Source of the DNA: Triatoma infestans
Lineage: Eukaryota > Arthropoda > Insecta > Hemiptera > Reduviidae
DNA: 64,000 nucleotides
Reading direction: 5' to 3'
Assembly (NCBI GenBank): GCA_011037195.1
Contig: JAAEAF010000286.1
Location: 248,001 to 312,000, forward strand
Shown here in pieces: positions 1 through 10,747 of the stretch. How positions within the stretch are numbered: position 1 is the stretch's first letter; each line of letters begins with the position of its first letter. The notes beneath the pieces are model-generated. The model saw nothing but the letters and a program-made list of their open reading frames with translations. It was not told the origin of the DNA and searched no databases. Made by a program: the position numbers and the translations under genes.

Positions 1-1258
1 ATCCCGATGAATTCATCCTAACCAAAAGGTCATCCATGACGATGCACCACAACTTAGGTGAGAGACAACCCCCTTGAGGGCAACCTCTCCCCACTTGTAC
101 TATCATGGTGCGCCCGCCAAGGGAAACCTGTATAACCCTACTCCTAAGATAGACACCTATCCAATTGATTAAGACGGGATGTATACCTTTTCGTACCAAG
201 GCATCTTCCAGAGCATCAAACGATACTCTGTCAAATGCCCCCTCAACATCAAAGAAACACCCTAGGGCATATTCTTTTATTTCCAAAGCAGATTCTATCC
301 TTCCGACGAGACAATGTAATGCAGTCTCTGTCGACTTACCCACAATATAAGCATGTTGGTTAGGATGGAGTGGATGATCCCTTAATGGGCCATCAGTAAT
401 ATACCTATCCACCAACCTTTCCAAAGTTTTCAAGAGGAAAGACATAAGACTAATGGGTCTAAATGCCTTGGGGTCGGAGTAGTCATTTCTTCCCGGCTTG
501 GGAATAAAGACTACCCTTACTTCTCTCCATAATGTTGGTACATAACCAAACATCAAACATCCTTTAAACAATCTTAACAATACCTTCGTCAGCACGTCCC
601 CACCCTTTTGCAACAGACAAGGATAAATCCCGTCCGGTCCAGGTGACTTGAAAGGTGAGAAACTTTGTACTGCCCAACTAACTCTATCATGTGTGACAAC
701 CTCATCTAAGGTGGATACATCTTCAAGGTCCCATCTCCTACCACCCACCAAAGACGAAGCAGCATTTAAACCAATATTATCCGGGAAGTGAGTATCAAGC
801 AAAAGCTGCAGTGTCTCCCCTTCCCCCCCTGTAAAGGAACCATCAGGGTATCGTAGGGTACCTAACTGACTGTCCCTATCCTTACTAAGAATCCGTACCA
901 ATCTAGATGATTCCTGGAACGAATTTATATCCTCACAAAAGGATCTCCAGGAATTCCTCTTGGCTCTCCTCAGAGCATATTTATATGCTCTTTTAATACT
1001 GTTATAACTATCCCATGATTCCGAAGAATCAGCAAGGACAGCCTTCCTGTATGAGCCCCTTACCTGTCTCCTTAGTTTTTCCAACGAAGAAGACCACCAG
1101 GGATTCTTACTATCCTTAACCACCTTGGGAGGACAAGACTCCTCGAATGAGGATCTAATGTGTTCATGAAGAATACCAGCCTCCCTTTCCAATTCCTCTA
1201 TGCCATCAGGGGCTTCTGATTGGATAGTCAGTTTATCTTCAATAATTCCACAGTTGAA
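1..1258 (-). mobile_element. Non-LTR retrotransposon (LINE) reverse transcriptase, partial, frame open
   Basis: The minus strand reads as one uninterrupted frame of about 400 codons that runs off the left edge; I checked roughly 350-1258 block by block. In order it shows a basic linker with an NPWW motif (about 1090-1110), KSPGPDGIYP at the start of the RT domain (about 620-650), PKPGRNDYSDPKAFRPISL, the catalytic motif FDVEGAFD (about 240-270) and RGCPQGGCLSP (about 75-110). These are standard fingers/palm motifs of R1/Jockey-type LINEs. The YADD box and C-terminus lie outside the window. The frame stops abruptly at a DR1 copy at about 1260, so the 5' part is truncated or interrupted. The lack of stops suggests a recent insertion. 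R1 versus Jockey/I assignment is inference. Confidence 0.9.
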
Positions 1259-1261
1259 AAT

Positions 1262-1400
1262 CACAGACCATTCGCTAAAAACATTTTTTTATATTCAGGT
1301 GATCCTAAATCATGCATTTCCGGTGAAAACTCAAGCCAAAAATCTGACACGATCCGAATACTTCATTTCTCTTACTAGAAGTAAGAGAAAGTAGAAATTG
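1262..1400 (-). repeat. Dispersed repeat DR1, 5'-end fragment
   Basis: Carries the hallmark strings of the DR1 family in minus orientation: ATTCGCTAAAAACATTTTT, then CCGGTGAAAACTC, then ACACGATCCGAATACTTC and a run resembling TCTTACTAGAAGTAAGAG. It abuts the LINE frame on its left. Confidence 0.7.
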
Positions 1401-1755
1401 CAGAATAAAGGTGATGCTATTCAGTAAGCAAGAATTAAAGTCACGAATTTTCCATTATTATTGAGTAATATAGTCAATGGAGTAGATATTATTTTAAAAT
1501 AATATAAGAAAGGTGGGTTTTACTATAGAAAAAGAGAGTTTTTTTATCAAGAATATTATTGCAATACCCTAAAATAATACTAAGATAAGAATAATTCAGT
1601 CATGGGTTTCCATTTTTATAAAATGCGCCACTATTATTTCACTGATTTCTCGCAAAATCTTTTTCCTCAAGTATAGCTATTTTATATAAGGAGCATCAAA
1701 TACACTTGTGAGTCACATTATCCAACGCTGGATACAACCACACTATCAAAATAAA
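1401..1755. other. AT-rich intergenic or intronic DNA, nothing recognised
   Basis: Short AT-rich sequence without an open frame, repeat or splice-flanked exon that I can support. Confidence 0.5.
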
Positions 1756-2016
1756 TTGAATCACTTGTTTTGAAAAGGTAACATGTACAGAAATTCAAAT
1801 TTTACAGGAAGGAGAAAAAAGTTATTTTCGCCATAATTATGAAAGTTTCACCTCCCTTACAACTATCTGTATTATAATGTGTATATTGTTTACAGAATGC
1901 TATGATACTGAATTGCTTAATATATTCTATACTAATAGATTGGAGAGCAACAAGACATCAATAACTGAAATCAGAAAAAATAGTCACTTGTTACCTTTTC
2001 AAAACAAGTGATTCAA
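1756..2016. mobile_element. Foldback/MITE-like element with perfect 28-bp inverted termini
   Basis: The 28 bases at 1756-1783 (TTGAATCACTTGTTTT...) are the exact reverse complement of 1989-2016, separated by about 205 bp of non-coding AT-rich DNA. Length and structure fit a small non-autonomous DNA transposon. I see no convincing target duplication, so superfamily is unassigned. Confidence 0.7.
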
Positions 2017-2142
2017 TTAAAAAACAGAGTAAACGCTACGATTTCCCTAGCGTCAACTAACTAAACTAACAGGAGATAACCAGATGAGAGTATACAAGTT
2101 CTTGTAATAGTGTCAAGTCATGTAAAGCCAACATATATACAG

Positions 2143-3978
2143 TAGTGATGAGCAAAACGACTCCGCCATCGGATTCGTTGGATTTGAATCGGTTCCAGGA
2201 TCGGAACCGACTCCATAAACTCGTTCCACGGTTCCTTTTCCTTCAGGGTTTTTATTAAATTTTTTATATGTAATTAACTTCATCAGTTAGTAAAAAATTG
2301 CATTATAGGATAACGCAAAGGTTTCGTTCAGAACCGTCAATCGAAAGTGGAAATAACGGGTTCTAAATTTGTCTGTACATAATTTTTGTGGATCCCTACA
2401 AGTAAACACCTGGGAATGCCAAACGAAAATATATAAGCGGGGCCTTTTCCATGAAACTGGGTTCGCAAATACAGTTTGAGAGAATAAATACATAAGGTGT
2501 AATTAAAAATGTCCTTTAAGACGGAAACTCCAGCGGGCATAGTCTTACTTAGGGACTACCCGAGCTTCTCCTAAGTATGGAATTATAATGGTAATTCCTA
2601 ATGGTAGTGTGTAGTAAAAAAAGCTGGTCCCGGCTCTCATGTTAGAAACAGATTTTGTATGTTAAAAGAAAAATAATCTATTAAATATTAAAATATTTAT
2701 ATAATTAATTATACCAAAAAGTAATCATGCACTTGTGCATTCAATTTAAAATTTAATCATTTATTGATTGAATTAATTTTTTAATCTAATTTAATCAATT
2801 CAATTTTGAATGTTTAATTTTTAGTTGTGGAAAACTGATCTGTTGATTAAAAATTTAATTTTTAGTTACAACTAAACCAAATTTTACTATTGAATTAATA
2901 AGTATAGTTTGGGCGATTAAATTTTTAATTTTAGTTATGACCAATGATAGTTTTTTAAATTTGATTTCTTATTTGATCGTTTGTAACTTAACACTGGCTC
3001 CAGCTCGGACTCTGACCAGTAACTGAAATCTGAAAACTGATTAATATTTTTAGTCTCCTCCACCTTCCATACCCACTTCTCATGCCCTTTAGAAATATTT
3101 TTTCATGAAATGAAACTTCATGTATCTCATTCATTTGTTATATATTTGTTTAGAGTGATTGTAACTTTTTTTTATTATTTTTCTGATTAACATTTCAAAT
3201 AAACCTTGTAGAATATTTAAAAAATAAAATATTTAAACGTAGAGAGCGATCTGGTGTTAGTAAAGTAAAGATGGATTCAGTTACAGGCACCATTGCCTTT
3301 GGAACGAGTTCGTGGAGTCGGTTCCATTTCAAGCGTTTCTATTGGCTAGATTCAGTGATTTGATTTATTCGTTCACTCCGGAACCAAATAATCTGAATCA
3401 ACTCCGGTTTCGGGTCCAGACGGTTCCAGGGATTCAACCAATGAGAGTGCCCAGATTGGAGTCAGATTCAGAAAGTCGTTCCAAGTTCACTGCTGCCTGT
3501 AACTGAATCCATCTTCCCTTTTCTAACACCAGATAGCTCTCTATATGTATATATTTAGAAAAAATATTATTAAGTTGAATATAATTTTTTGTCGAAATAT
3601 AATTTATGCTTCTATGCAATGGAAATAATTCAGTATTAGTGTATACTGGTTATTCAATCTATGAAATATTGACCGTAAAAAATTATACTAGGAATTCACT
3701 CCCACCGCCCAACCATCATCTGTATTTTAAGCTCACCAGTATGGTTTGAGGTTACAAAATATTAAGTTAGAATCCTGTCACTGGTTCTTTCAACATGGCC
3801 ACAACTCAGTTTAATACTTAATTTTCGTGCTATACCTGCCTTAATTTAATTTTAAATAATAAAAATTTCATTTAATTTTGCTGGAATCAGTTTATTTAAA
3901 AATAGGGATTTGAATCAACTCGTTCCGCTACTGGATTCGTTCCAGTGAACCGACTCCGCTCGAACTGTCCCATCACTA
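2143..3978. mobile_element. hAT-like non-autonomous DNA transposon with 8-bp target duplication
   Basis: The element starts TAGTGATGAG and ends CCCATCACTA (inverted termini TAGTGATGRG). It is flanked on both sides by the identical 8-mer ATATACAG (2135-2142 and 3979-3986). An 8-bp duplication with short TAGTGATG-type termini is characteristic of hAT transposons. Subterminal regions on both sides hold repeated GGTTCC/CGACTCCG and GAATCGGTTCC strings, as expected for hAT transposase-binding subterminal repeats. No transposase frame is present, only short spurious frames, so it would have to be mobilised in trans. Confidence 0.85.
3240..3542. repeat. Inverted repeat inside the hAT-like element
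   Basis: The left arm near 3241-3290 (AGAGAGCGATCTGGTGTTAG, then GATGGATTCAGTTACAGGCA) matches the reverse complement of about 3490-3542. The interior holds more copies of the subterminal GGTTCC/GACTCC strings. It may be a nested small element or an internal rearrangement of the host element. Confidence 0.65.
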
Positions 3979-4420
3979 ATATACAGACAGACAGAAATAC
4001 TGATGAGGTGGTGTTAATAGTGCTACAAACAGTACCTAGAGCATATCAAGCGCATATAAACTTAATAGTACACCTCTATCTTAGACCCAGTAAGATGTTT
4101 ACAATTTTAAACATGTTCAGAATGCTGCAGAGTGGCAGAAGACTATGTAGACCAATAAGAGAAAATGTGTGAATGTTTCATGTGCATTATAATAATGTCA
4201 ACTGTTGCATTTTGTGAACTATCATCTTTTTTAAGGTTCTGAAGTTACCCACGTAACTCAATTTCCTCCAATTTGTATGGATTTCTTTCATATTCAAAAG
4301 GCCTCAGAACTGAATTTCCAATTTATTTAGTGTCTGAAGATCTGATACGACTTCATTAGTCACGTTGATCAATATTATAAACATGAAATTAATATTTTTT
4401 GTTTTCTTCATTTTGTGCAG

Positions 4421-4661
4421 ATGCTTATTATGGTGATATTGCCCTACCAACTACACTGTATGATGAAGAATTACCGGCGGCAAAAGAAAAAGCGTTGGCC
4501 GCCGAAAAGGAGAAAATTCGTAAAGAAGCTCTATTAGAAGGTTTGCAAATTGAAGAGGAAGGTATGAAATTTTCGGAAAAGAAAAAAACCAGCGGACGAA
4601 GGCATGGAGGTTCTTCACGACGTAGAAGACATCACCGTCGGAAGGGTCGACACCATAGTAG
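4421..4661 (+). CDS. tld: Tolloid-like metalloprotease, prodomain exon
   Basis: Internal exon bounded by a pyrimidine-rich acceptor (TTTTGTGCAG, ending 4420) and a consensus donor (AG|GTAAGT at 4662). It enters in phase 2 and leaves with two bases of a codon. It encodes AYYGDIALP near its start, matching the conserved GDIAL stretch of the BMP1/Tolloid propeptide. An acidic-basic helical stretch follows (ELPAAKEKALAAEKEKIRKE) and then a very basic tail (GRRHGGSSRRRRHHRR). The propeptide keeps the astacin protease latent until convertase cleavage, which here lies in the next exon. The end phase joins exactly to the exon at 21508. Seen: splice sites, frame and GDIAL. Inferred: identity, because the propeptide is the least conserved part of the family, and the possibility of an extra small exon in the intron cannot be excluded. 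Confidence 0.82.
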
Positions 4662-5439
4662 GTAAGTTTTTCTTTTATGTTTGAATAAATGGATTCCCTT
4701 ATTTCATTCCAGTTTTGATTGTTTTAGATTATCGTAGAACTTAAGATTATTTAGGGCAAAAATATCTATATTTCGACAGACTTCGATCCTAGTCGCATAA
4801 ACTTCTGATTTAGAAATTTTTGTTTCCAAAATCATTTGCAATAAAATAAAAATAAAATTCTTACACTGTTTTTTTTTTATTGTCAACGAAAGTAGAGTTC
4901 GTAGTTGGAGAGGGGAAATAGACTTGCCATTTCTTCGGGGATTTTTTCGTACTTGCGGGGCCCCCAGCCTAACGGTACTTATCTTATTCTAACTGAGTTC
5001 TTGAAAACTCACAGGACCTGCAAAAGTGATTAACCTATATAACTCCTAGGGATTAATGTATCCAGTTCCGCAGCAGGCAAGTGAACTAGCTACTTCTTAA
5101 GAAATTTTGCATCCCTAAAAGATGCTATATATACATACTACCATCAGTAACACTTAGACAGTATAACAACATATAAACTGCAGATATTATTAGAGTTAGT
5201 TGATGTTATAAGTATTTGGTAAATGTTTTGGTTTTTGTCTCCTTTTTCTTGGAGTCTTGATTGTATTATTGCTTGCTGTTACTTCAAAATTGAGACATTC
5301 GATCGTGCCACATTTTCTGGGTAGTAGTTTGGGGGTGTTCGGAGGATTCTGGGGGCTGTTGAAAAACGTAAAAATGTATTCTACGCATGTTGCAGATCAA
5401 ACTGTATTTTTTAAATTTCGTATATTATCAACAAACATA
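4662..5439. other. Start of ~16.8-kb intron, nothing recognised
   Basis: Begins with the donor GTAAGT at 4662. AT-rich with a short GC-rich patch near 4930-4980. No repeat or coding signal that I can support. The intron ends at the acceptor before 21508. Confidence 0.5.
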
Positions 5440-5810
5440 TATACCTATCACAGTAGCATTATGTTTTCCACCAAAGTATCGCTTCAATTAAATAGTTTCT
5501 TTGAACTTGGAATGCTTGCTGCATAATAGAAATGTATCACTTTTGAAACATTTTTCTGGAATTTTTTTTTTAGAGGGGGGGGTATTGGGGGCTTTGGCAG
5601 TTAGTTTAAATTTTGCACAAGGTTTCTTTGGTTTTCACATAGAGCGCTCCACATAAGGTATACAAGTAAAATCGCCACTACCATTTTTATGTCCCGCCCA
5701 ACTAACCATTTTAACGTAGCAATTTGAAAGAAAATTTCCTGATTAAATTGTATTAATTAGAGAAAGAGGAAAGAGAAAGTTTTGTGTGCGTTTTCACACT
5801 GTATTTCATT
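5440..5810 (+). repeat. Dispersed repeat DR1, 3' portion
   Basis: Shares with 27330-27660 the ordered strings TTGGAATGCTTGCTGCAT, GAAACATTTTTCTG, a G-rich GGGGGTATT stretch, CAGTTAGTTTAAATT, ACATAAGGTATACAAGTAAAATC and a final AGAGAAAGTTTTGTGTGCG, the DR1 right end. Confidence 0.7.
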
Positions 5811-6147
5811 TTTTTCGGGGCATGTGCCCATGTTTCGATTCTTGGATCGGGACTTCATCAAGGCACCGAGTTTATTTTAGAAAATATCTTTAGTCAAGGA
5901 AACCACAGTTTATCTTCTAAGTCGCAATGAACTTTTTTCCACAACGTTATTCCCTCTATATTTGGGCATCTATCTAATATTCAGAAAGATGTCTCTGCTG
6001 TATTGCAAAACTAGAACGTATTTTTATTTACTTGGTATTTGGCATAAAGTTATATTATCGGTTGAATGTGGCTGTCAAAATGTATTTATGGCATAAAATA
6101 TGTAAAAGAGTAAATTTTCGTTGGATTTTAGAAAATATTTTAAAATT

Positions 6148-6271
6148 GGTATAGTGTGCGCGCTACCGTTATGATTCTGGTATAGGGTGCGCTCTACTGT
6201 CATGATTCTGGTATAGTGGGCGCTCTACCGTCATGATTCTCGTATATTATGCAATCTACCGCCATGATTCT
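6148..6271 (+). repeat. 31-bp tandem repeat, four units
   Basis: Four consecutive 31-bp units starting GGTATAGTG/GGTATAGGG/GGTATAGTG/CGTATATTA, each ending YATGATTCT. The middle of each unit is GCGCGCTACCGT or a near variant, GC-richer than the surrounding intron. The last unit is the most diverged. Confidence 0.85.
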
Positions 6272-9200
6272 GGTTCAATAATGCACTATTCACAAAAGTT
6301 AAAATTAAAACTATTATTATCAAAACATTTATTATCACGGTTGAACTTTACTTAAGGTCGTCTCTCAAGACGTTAAGCGTGAAAATAGAACAGTGATCCA
6401 CTTATTTTCGAGTTTAACCTGCTAAAGGGTTTTAAAAGAACTGTAGAGGAGCTGAGGGATGAAGCAGAACAACACATTTAGTAAAGATTCCGACTTTTAA
6501 GAAAATTTGCCGACCAGAACTGTAGAATTGCAGCAAAAGAAAGTCGTTTTAAAAGAATGTAGCACATGAGATTTTTTTTTTACAGCCTTTGCCGCGGAAA
6601 TATTGAGATCGCTAATAACATTTTTTATAATGAGTTTTTATGTCAAATGCATTTTTTGATGTATCACTGAGTTCAATGTAGCCTTCCTCTGTGTATAAAT
6701 ATGAACAAGATAACTCAAAAACGAAAACTCATAGGCTGCTTAACTTGATAATCCGCTTGGGTAAAAACAGCGTGGGCTAAGGCATGAAAGATTTTAGGAG
6801 CAGCTGGACAATCTATGGACAACGGCAAAGACTAGGCAAACTGCAAATTTAGAATAAAATTCCTCGCCTCTTAGGATAGAGTTAAGTTCTTGTTGAACTT
6901 AATAATTTCAATGAGAGAATTTATTTTTAATTATTCATAAAAGTTCCTGATTAATTTTAATTTAATATTACTCACGAATTAAATAAAAGAGGAATATTTT
7001 AATTAAGTTGAATATGAAAAACATATTGATTTGATTACCAGATCATTTTGTTAGAAAACTTTGTGGGTCAGAGAGGCCATGTGATTCGTGCTTAGCTTTG
7101 GGATGGAAGACTTTAAAAGCTTATGTAATTTATCTTGTTTGTAAAACGTGCAAGACTACACATAAATATTAATTAGTACATAAATAATTTAGTTTGTTTA
7201 AACGCTAGACAAAGTTTAGAATATAGTTAAAATGTTTTGACTTTATTCAGTGGAGAATGAGATTATTAATCATTAAGAAGTCAAATCTGGCTGTAGAACG
7301 CAGATAATATTGTTTCTTATGTATTTACTTATGTGTGTGCGTACTTACTAAAGCCGCTTTGGTACTTTTATATCAACTTATTTTGTTGTTCTGCTTAATT
7401 AAATATCAAGTACAATTTTTTTTCCATATATCTGATAGATGAACACTATCCTTCATTTTCTGTGAAGAATGGTGGAATTCTCGTGCTTAGCAGCCAATGA
7501 AGGCCCAAGGCTTGCCTCGAGGGGGCGGCAATATTTATGTCGCCAGCAGGGTTCCCGCGGCTATGTTTCTAGGAATTACAGCCCGAATCTGCTTCTAAAC
7601 TGTTACTCCCTGTATTTATTCGTAATTTTAGTCAAATACTATTTTGAAAACCCACAGGATCGTACAGTTTAGAGGTAAACCTAACGTCACAGTTACCTAG
7701 GATTCTATCTAAGATAAATTTTTTTTGGAAAAATATTGCTACTAAAAGTGATAGGTTTAATTCAGGAGCGTAATTAGGGTGAGTTTAAAGAAAATCTTGG
7801 GAACAGTTTCCGAGAAAATCTCGAAAAATAAAAATAAAAAACAAATCAATAAAGTCGTAATTTCAGGTAACCGATTTCTTAAAATCTGGAATTAAAGACC
7901 AAGCCTTTAATGGTCCTTAATATTAAAATAGGTGATAAAACCGTAAAATGTAGGGAAATGATCATTCAGAGGGAAGATTAACAATGTAATTCCTCCACAA
8001 GTTTTTAAATGAATTTTCCCAGGAAAAATATTTCAAATAAATGTTACTGGTCTAGATATATATATATAGATGGTGGATAGCGTGTGTACTTGGCAGAATA
8101 TCGCTGCAATCCTTTTCCAATTAAATCGTGGAAAATTGAATAAAAAAAAAATTCTATCATTAAGTACTACTTCCGCCTGAGAGATTTTTCTCATCCGATA
8201 ACTTCTTGGCGACTGACTTCCTTCTCTAATCTTTGCCATGTTCTTTGCATTTCAAACAAGTATTTCCGATGAAAAACTGAAGTTTAGAAATCTGACTCCT
8301 TCTTCTAAATACCTTTTTTTCTGAGGGGTCTAAAGCGACAGAGGTGATATTTTGGGATGCCTAGTCTCTCAGTACACAGCACCCATTCATGTTTATTTCT
8401 CTGAGTAGTTGTAGGCTTCGGGGAGGCTATTTCCTCCTCCAACATCCCTCCCAGCCACCTCGATACCTTCCACGCCTAAAAACCATGGCTCCCAGAATAG
8501 GAGCCGATAAAAACTGCCATTCGGAGCATTGATTTTAACCTAAATACCAGATTTACTCCATCGGCATATAAGAGGAAGTAATAATGTCACCAATTTATTA
8601 CTTCAGCATAATATTATTAACGTTAACTATATTATTGCTATCATGGCAAGCCATAAGCTGCACCTGGTTAATGTTAAGAATTATCTATAATAAAGGTAAA
8701 GCGAATCTAACGGGGGAATTATCCCTCCCTATAGAGGGTTAAGTAGTACTATTATAGAAGACAGATCGTGTCCTACCACTCTGCTACTCATGGGGTAATC
8801 CCAGGATTTCGTATTATCACATGCGGCTTTTCCTCCATATCGAAACATATAGAATATATATATATCCATATACCCAAAGAGCACCCCATATAGACATCCC
8901 TAGCCTGCCACAACATATACTCCCCAATACAGCACACCATCATTTTCTCTTCATGCCCTCCCAGGTACTAGAAACATTATTTCCCTCTTCCATGTTCACT
9001 ATAGCATATTTTATGACCTGTACTTGTAACAATCCTCTGCAATTATGCAGTTAATCACTATTAATAATGCATTATGAAATAACTGCAGTTTCCCTATTAT
9101 GTATACATTTCTATATATATATCTCTTTTAACCACATGCTTTGCCTCGTTACTTTGGACGTTACCTTGAATAGGTTTGAATAAGTTCATTAACAATGAAT

Positions 9201-9379
9201 TTATTGATATTGATCGGTCCACAAACCAAACTTAACTGGTCATAAAATCGAACTAAACCTTTCGGTCAAAAATCTCATATTCACACGATTTTCTCGTAAT
9301 GCGATTCTTGACATTCTAAATGATAATGAATTAACTATGTGTGTATCTGTGTGTAGATATGTTGAGTGTATGTATTTAT
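6272..9379. other. Intronic AT-rich DNA with one DR1 fragment
   Basis: No gene recognised. A diverged minus-strand DR1 piece lies at about 7670-7830 (AAGTGATAGGTTTAATTC, AAAGAAAATCTTGGGAAC, TTTCCGAGAAAATCTCG). A short TA microsatellite is at about 8054-8070. The stretch 7470-7560 is GC-richer than its surroundings but has no recognisable motif. Confidence 0.5.
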
Positions 9380-9870
9380 ATGGTGTTTGTGTGGAGAAAG
9401 CATTTCATTACCGAAAAACCACAGGAAGCTCAAATTTGATATTCTGTTTATATACCCACCATCGCATTCGACATGAAAGTTTCGGTTAAAGTACGTCAAC
9501 CGCAATTGCAGCTTAACAGAATAATAATTTTTTTGTTTCAGTTTTTCTCTAAATCTCGCATACTGATCAGACACTAAAAAGTCGAAAAGTTTGATTTTTA
9601 TTCGAAATATTTTCCTGGAAAATTATTTTTGGAGGTATTGGAGGCGGTGTGGAGGCAGGCTTTCGTGTAAAGTGCCATGGCAGGACACAGCAAATTTACA
9701 TAGTTACCACCTGTATAATATTAAGGTATTAATATTAAAAGCATTCGCTAGAATTGCAAGTTTCTGGAAAATCGATTAACCCCATGGGCGAATTTATATA
9801 CTAAATATAGGAGATTTACAGAATTTTCTCGAAAATGGGTTTCTCAACGATTTTCATTAAGTTGGCATGA
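9380..9870 (+). repeat. Dispersed repeat DR1, internal copy
   Basis: Contains in order CACAGGAAGCTCAAATTTG, ACCATCGCATTCGACATGAA, GTTTCGGTTAAAG, TTTTATTCGAAATATTTTCC, TTATTTTTGGAGG and TTCTCGAAAATGGG, the same order as the copies at 26740 and 32690. Confidence 0.75.
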
Positions 9871-9920
9871 AAAATGCACATTTCATTATTATTTGAAATT
9901 ATAAGGAGATTTTTGTGCAA

Positions 9921-10747
9921 CAATGGCCAGAGGAGTTTTTTAAAGAAAAAAGAATTAATCTACTCTACGTTTCAGCTACGCTTGGTGCCCTTCTTCAGGA
10001 ACTCTGCAAAATTTATTAAATTTTGATTTGATAAATTTTGATTATTTATTAATTTGATTAAAGTTAGATTATTACTGTACAGAAGAAAAAGTACATGGAC
10101 TTGAAACAAATAAAAGAAATAAATAACAAACAAAATTAAATTAAAGAATTATTAACTGAATACATTGAACTAAAGATATTAAAAACAAGAAAAAATTGAA
10201 GTATTCACTCTGTCAAGTTTGAAAAAGATAAAGAAACCGTTATTTCAACTTGCAATAACATTTTTCTAACTCTAAACAAAGATATTCGACGGCAATTTGT
10301 ACTTCTAAATTTGAAATTACATCGACTAACTGTAAACATTTTTCTAATCCCTTTCACCTGTCAATCAGTTTTTTACTTTTTTAAATATTAAAAGTACTAT
10401 CTCTTCTTCTCTAAAGGTATCTTTTTTACTTTGTCTTACTTAACATTGTATTTAATTAACACTTAGTTCTGTGTTTGTTCTTTAGTGAATACTATAATTT
10501 TTTCTTGTTTTAATAGCTTACATTCAATGTGTTCAGTTAATATTTCTTTAATTTAATTTAATTTTATTTCCATTTGTTTGTGTAATGCTTTGTATTTTTT
10601 CTTCTTTACAGTGTTTGTAATAATCTAATTTTTTTCAATTAAATTTTGCAGAGCTCGTGAAGATTTGAACCAATGAAGGTACCTGAAACGTAGAGTTCAT
10701 AAAGAATTCTTTTTTTTTTTTTTTTAAAAAATCTCCTCTGGCTATTA
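9921..10747. mobile_element. Foldback element with ~300-bp inverted arms
   Basis: The left arm (about 9921-10220) is an imperfect inverted copy of the right arm (about 10480-10747). Outer ends read AATGGCCAGAGGAG versus, on the other strand, AATAGCCAGAGGAG. Both arms then carry CTCTACGTTTCAG and later GCAAAATTTA, AAACAAGAAAAAA and GTATTCACT. The central ~260 bp is unrelated. On the minus strand of the left arm, 9963-10003 reads CTGAAGA then an A, an imperfect stem, then GAAACGTAG, a layout like the hammerhead-like motifs elsewhere but with weak stem II. No coding sequence. Confidence 0.75.

Noticed and set aside
8720..8815. tRNA-like sequence on the minus strand
   Set aside because: Only a partial A-box-like string, no B box and no cloverleaf.
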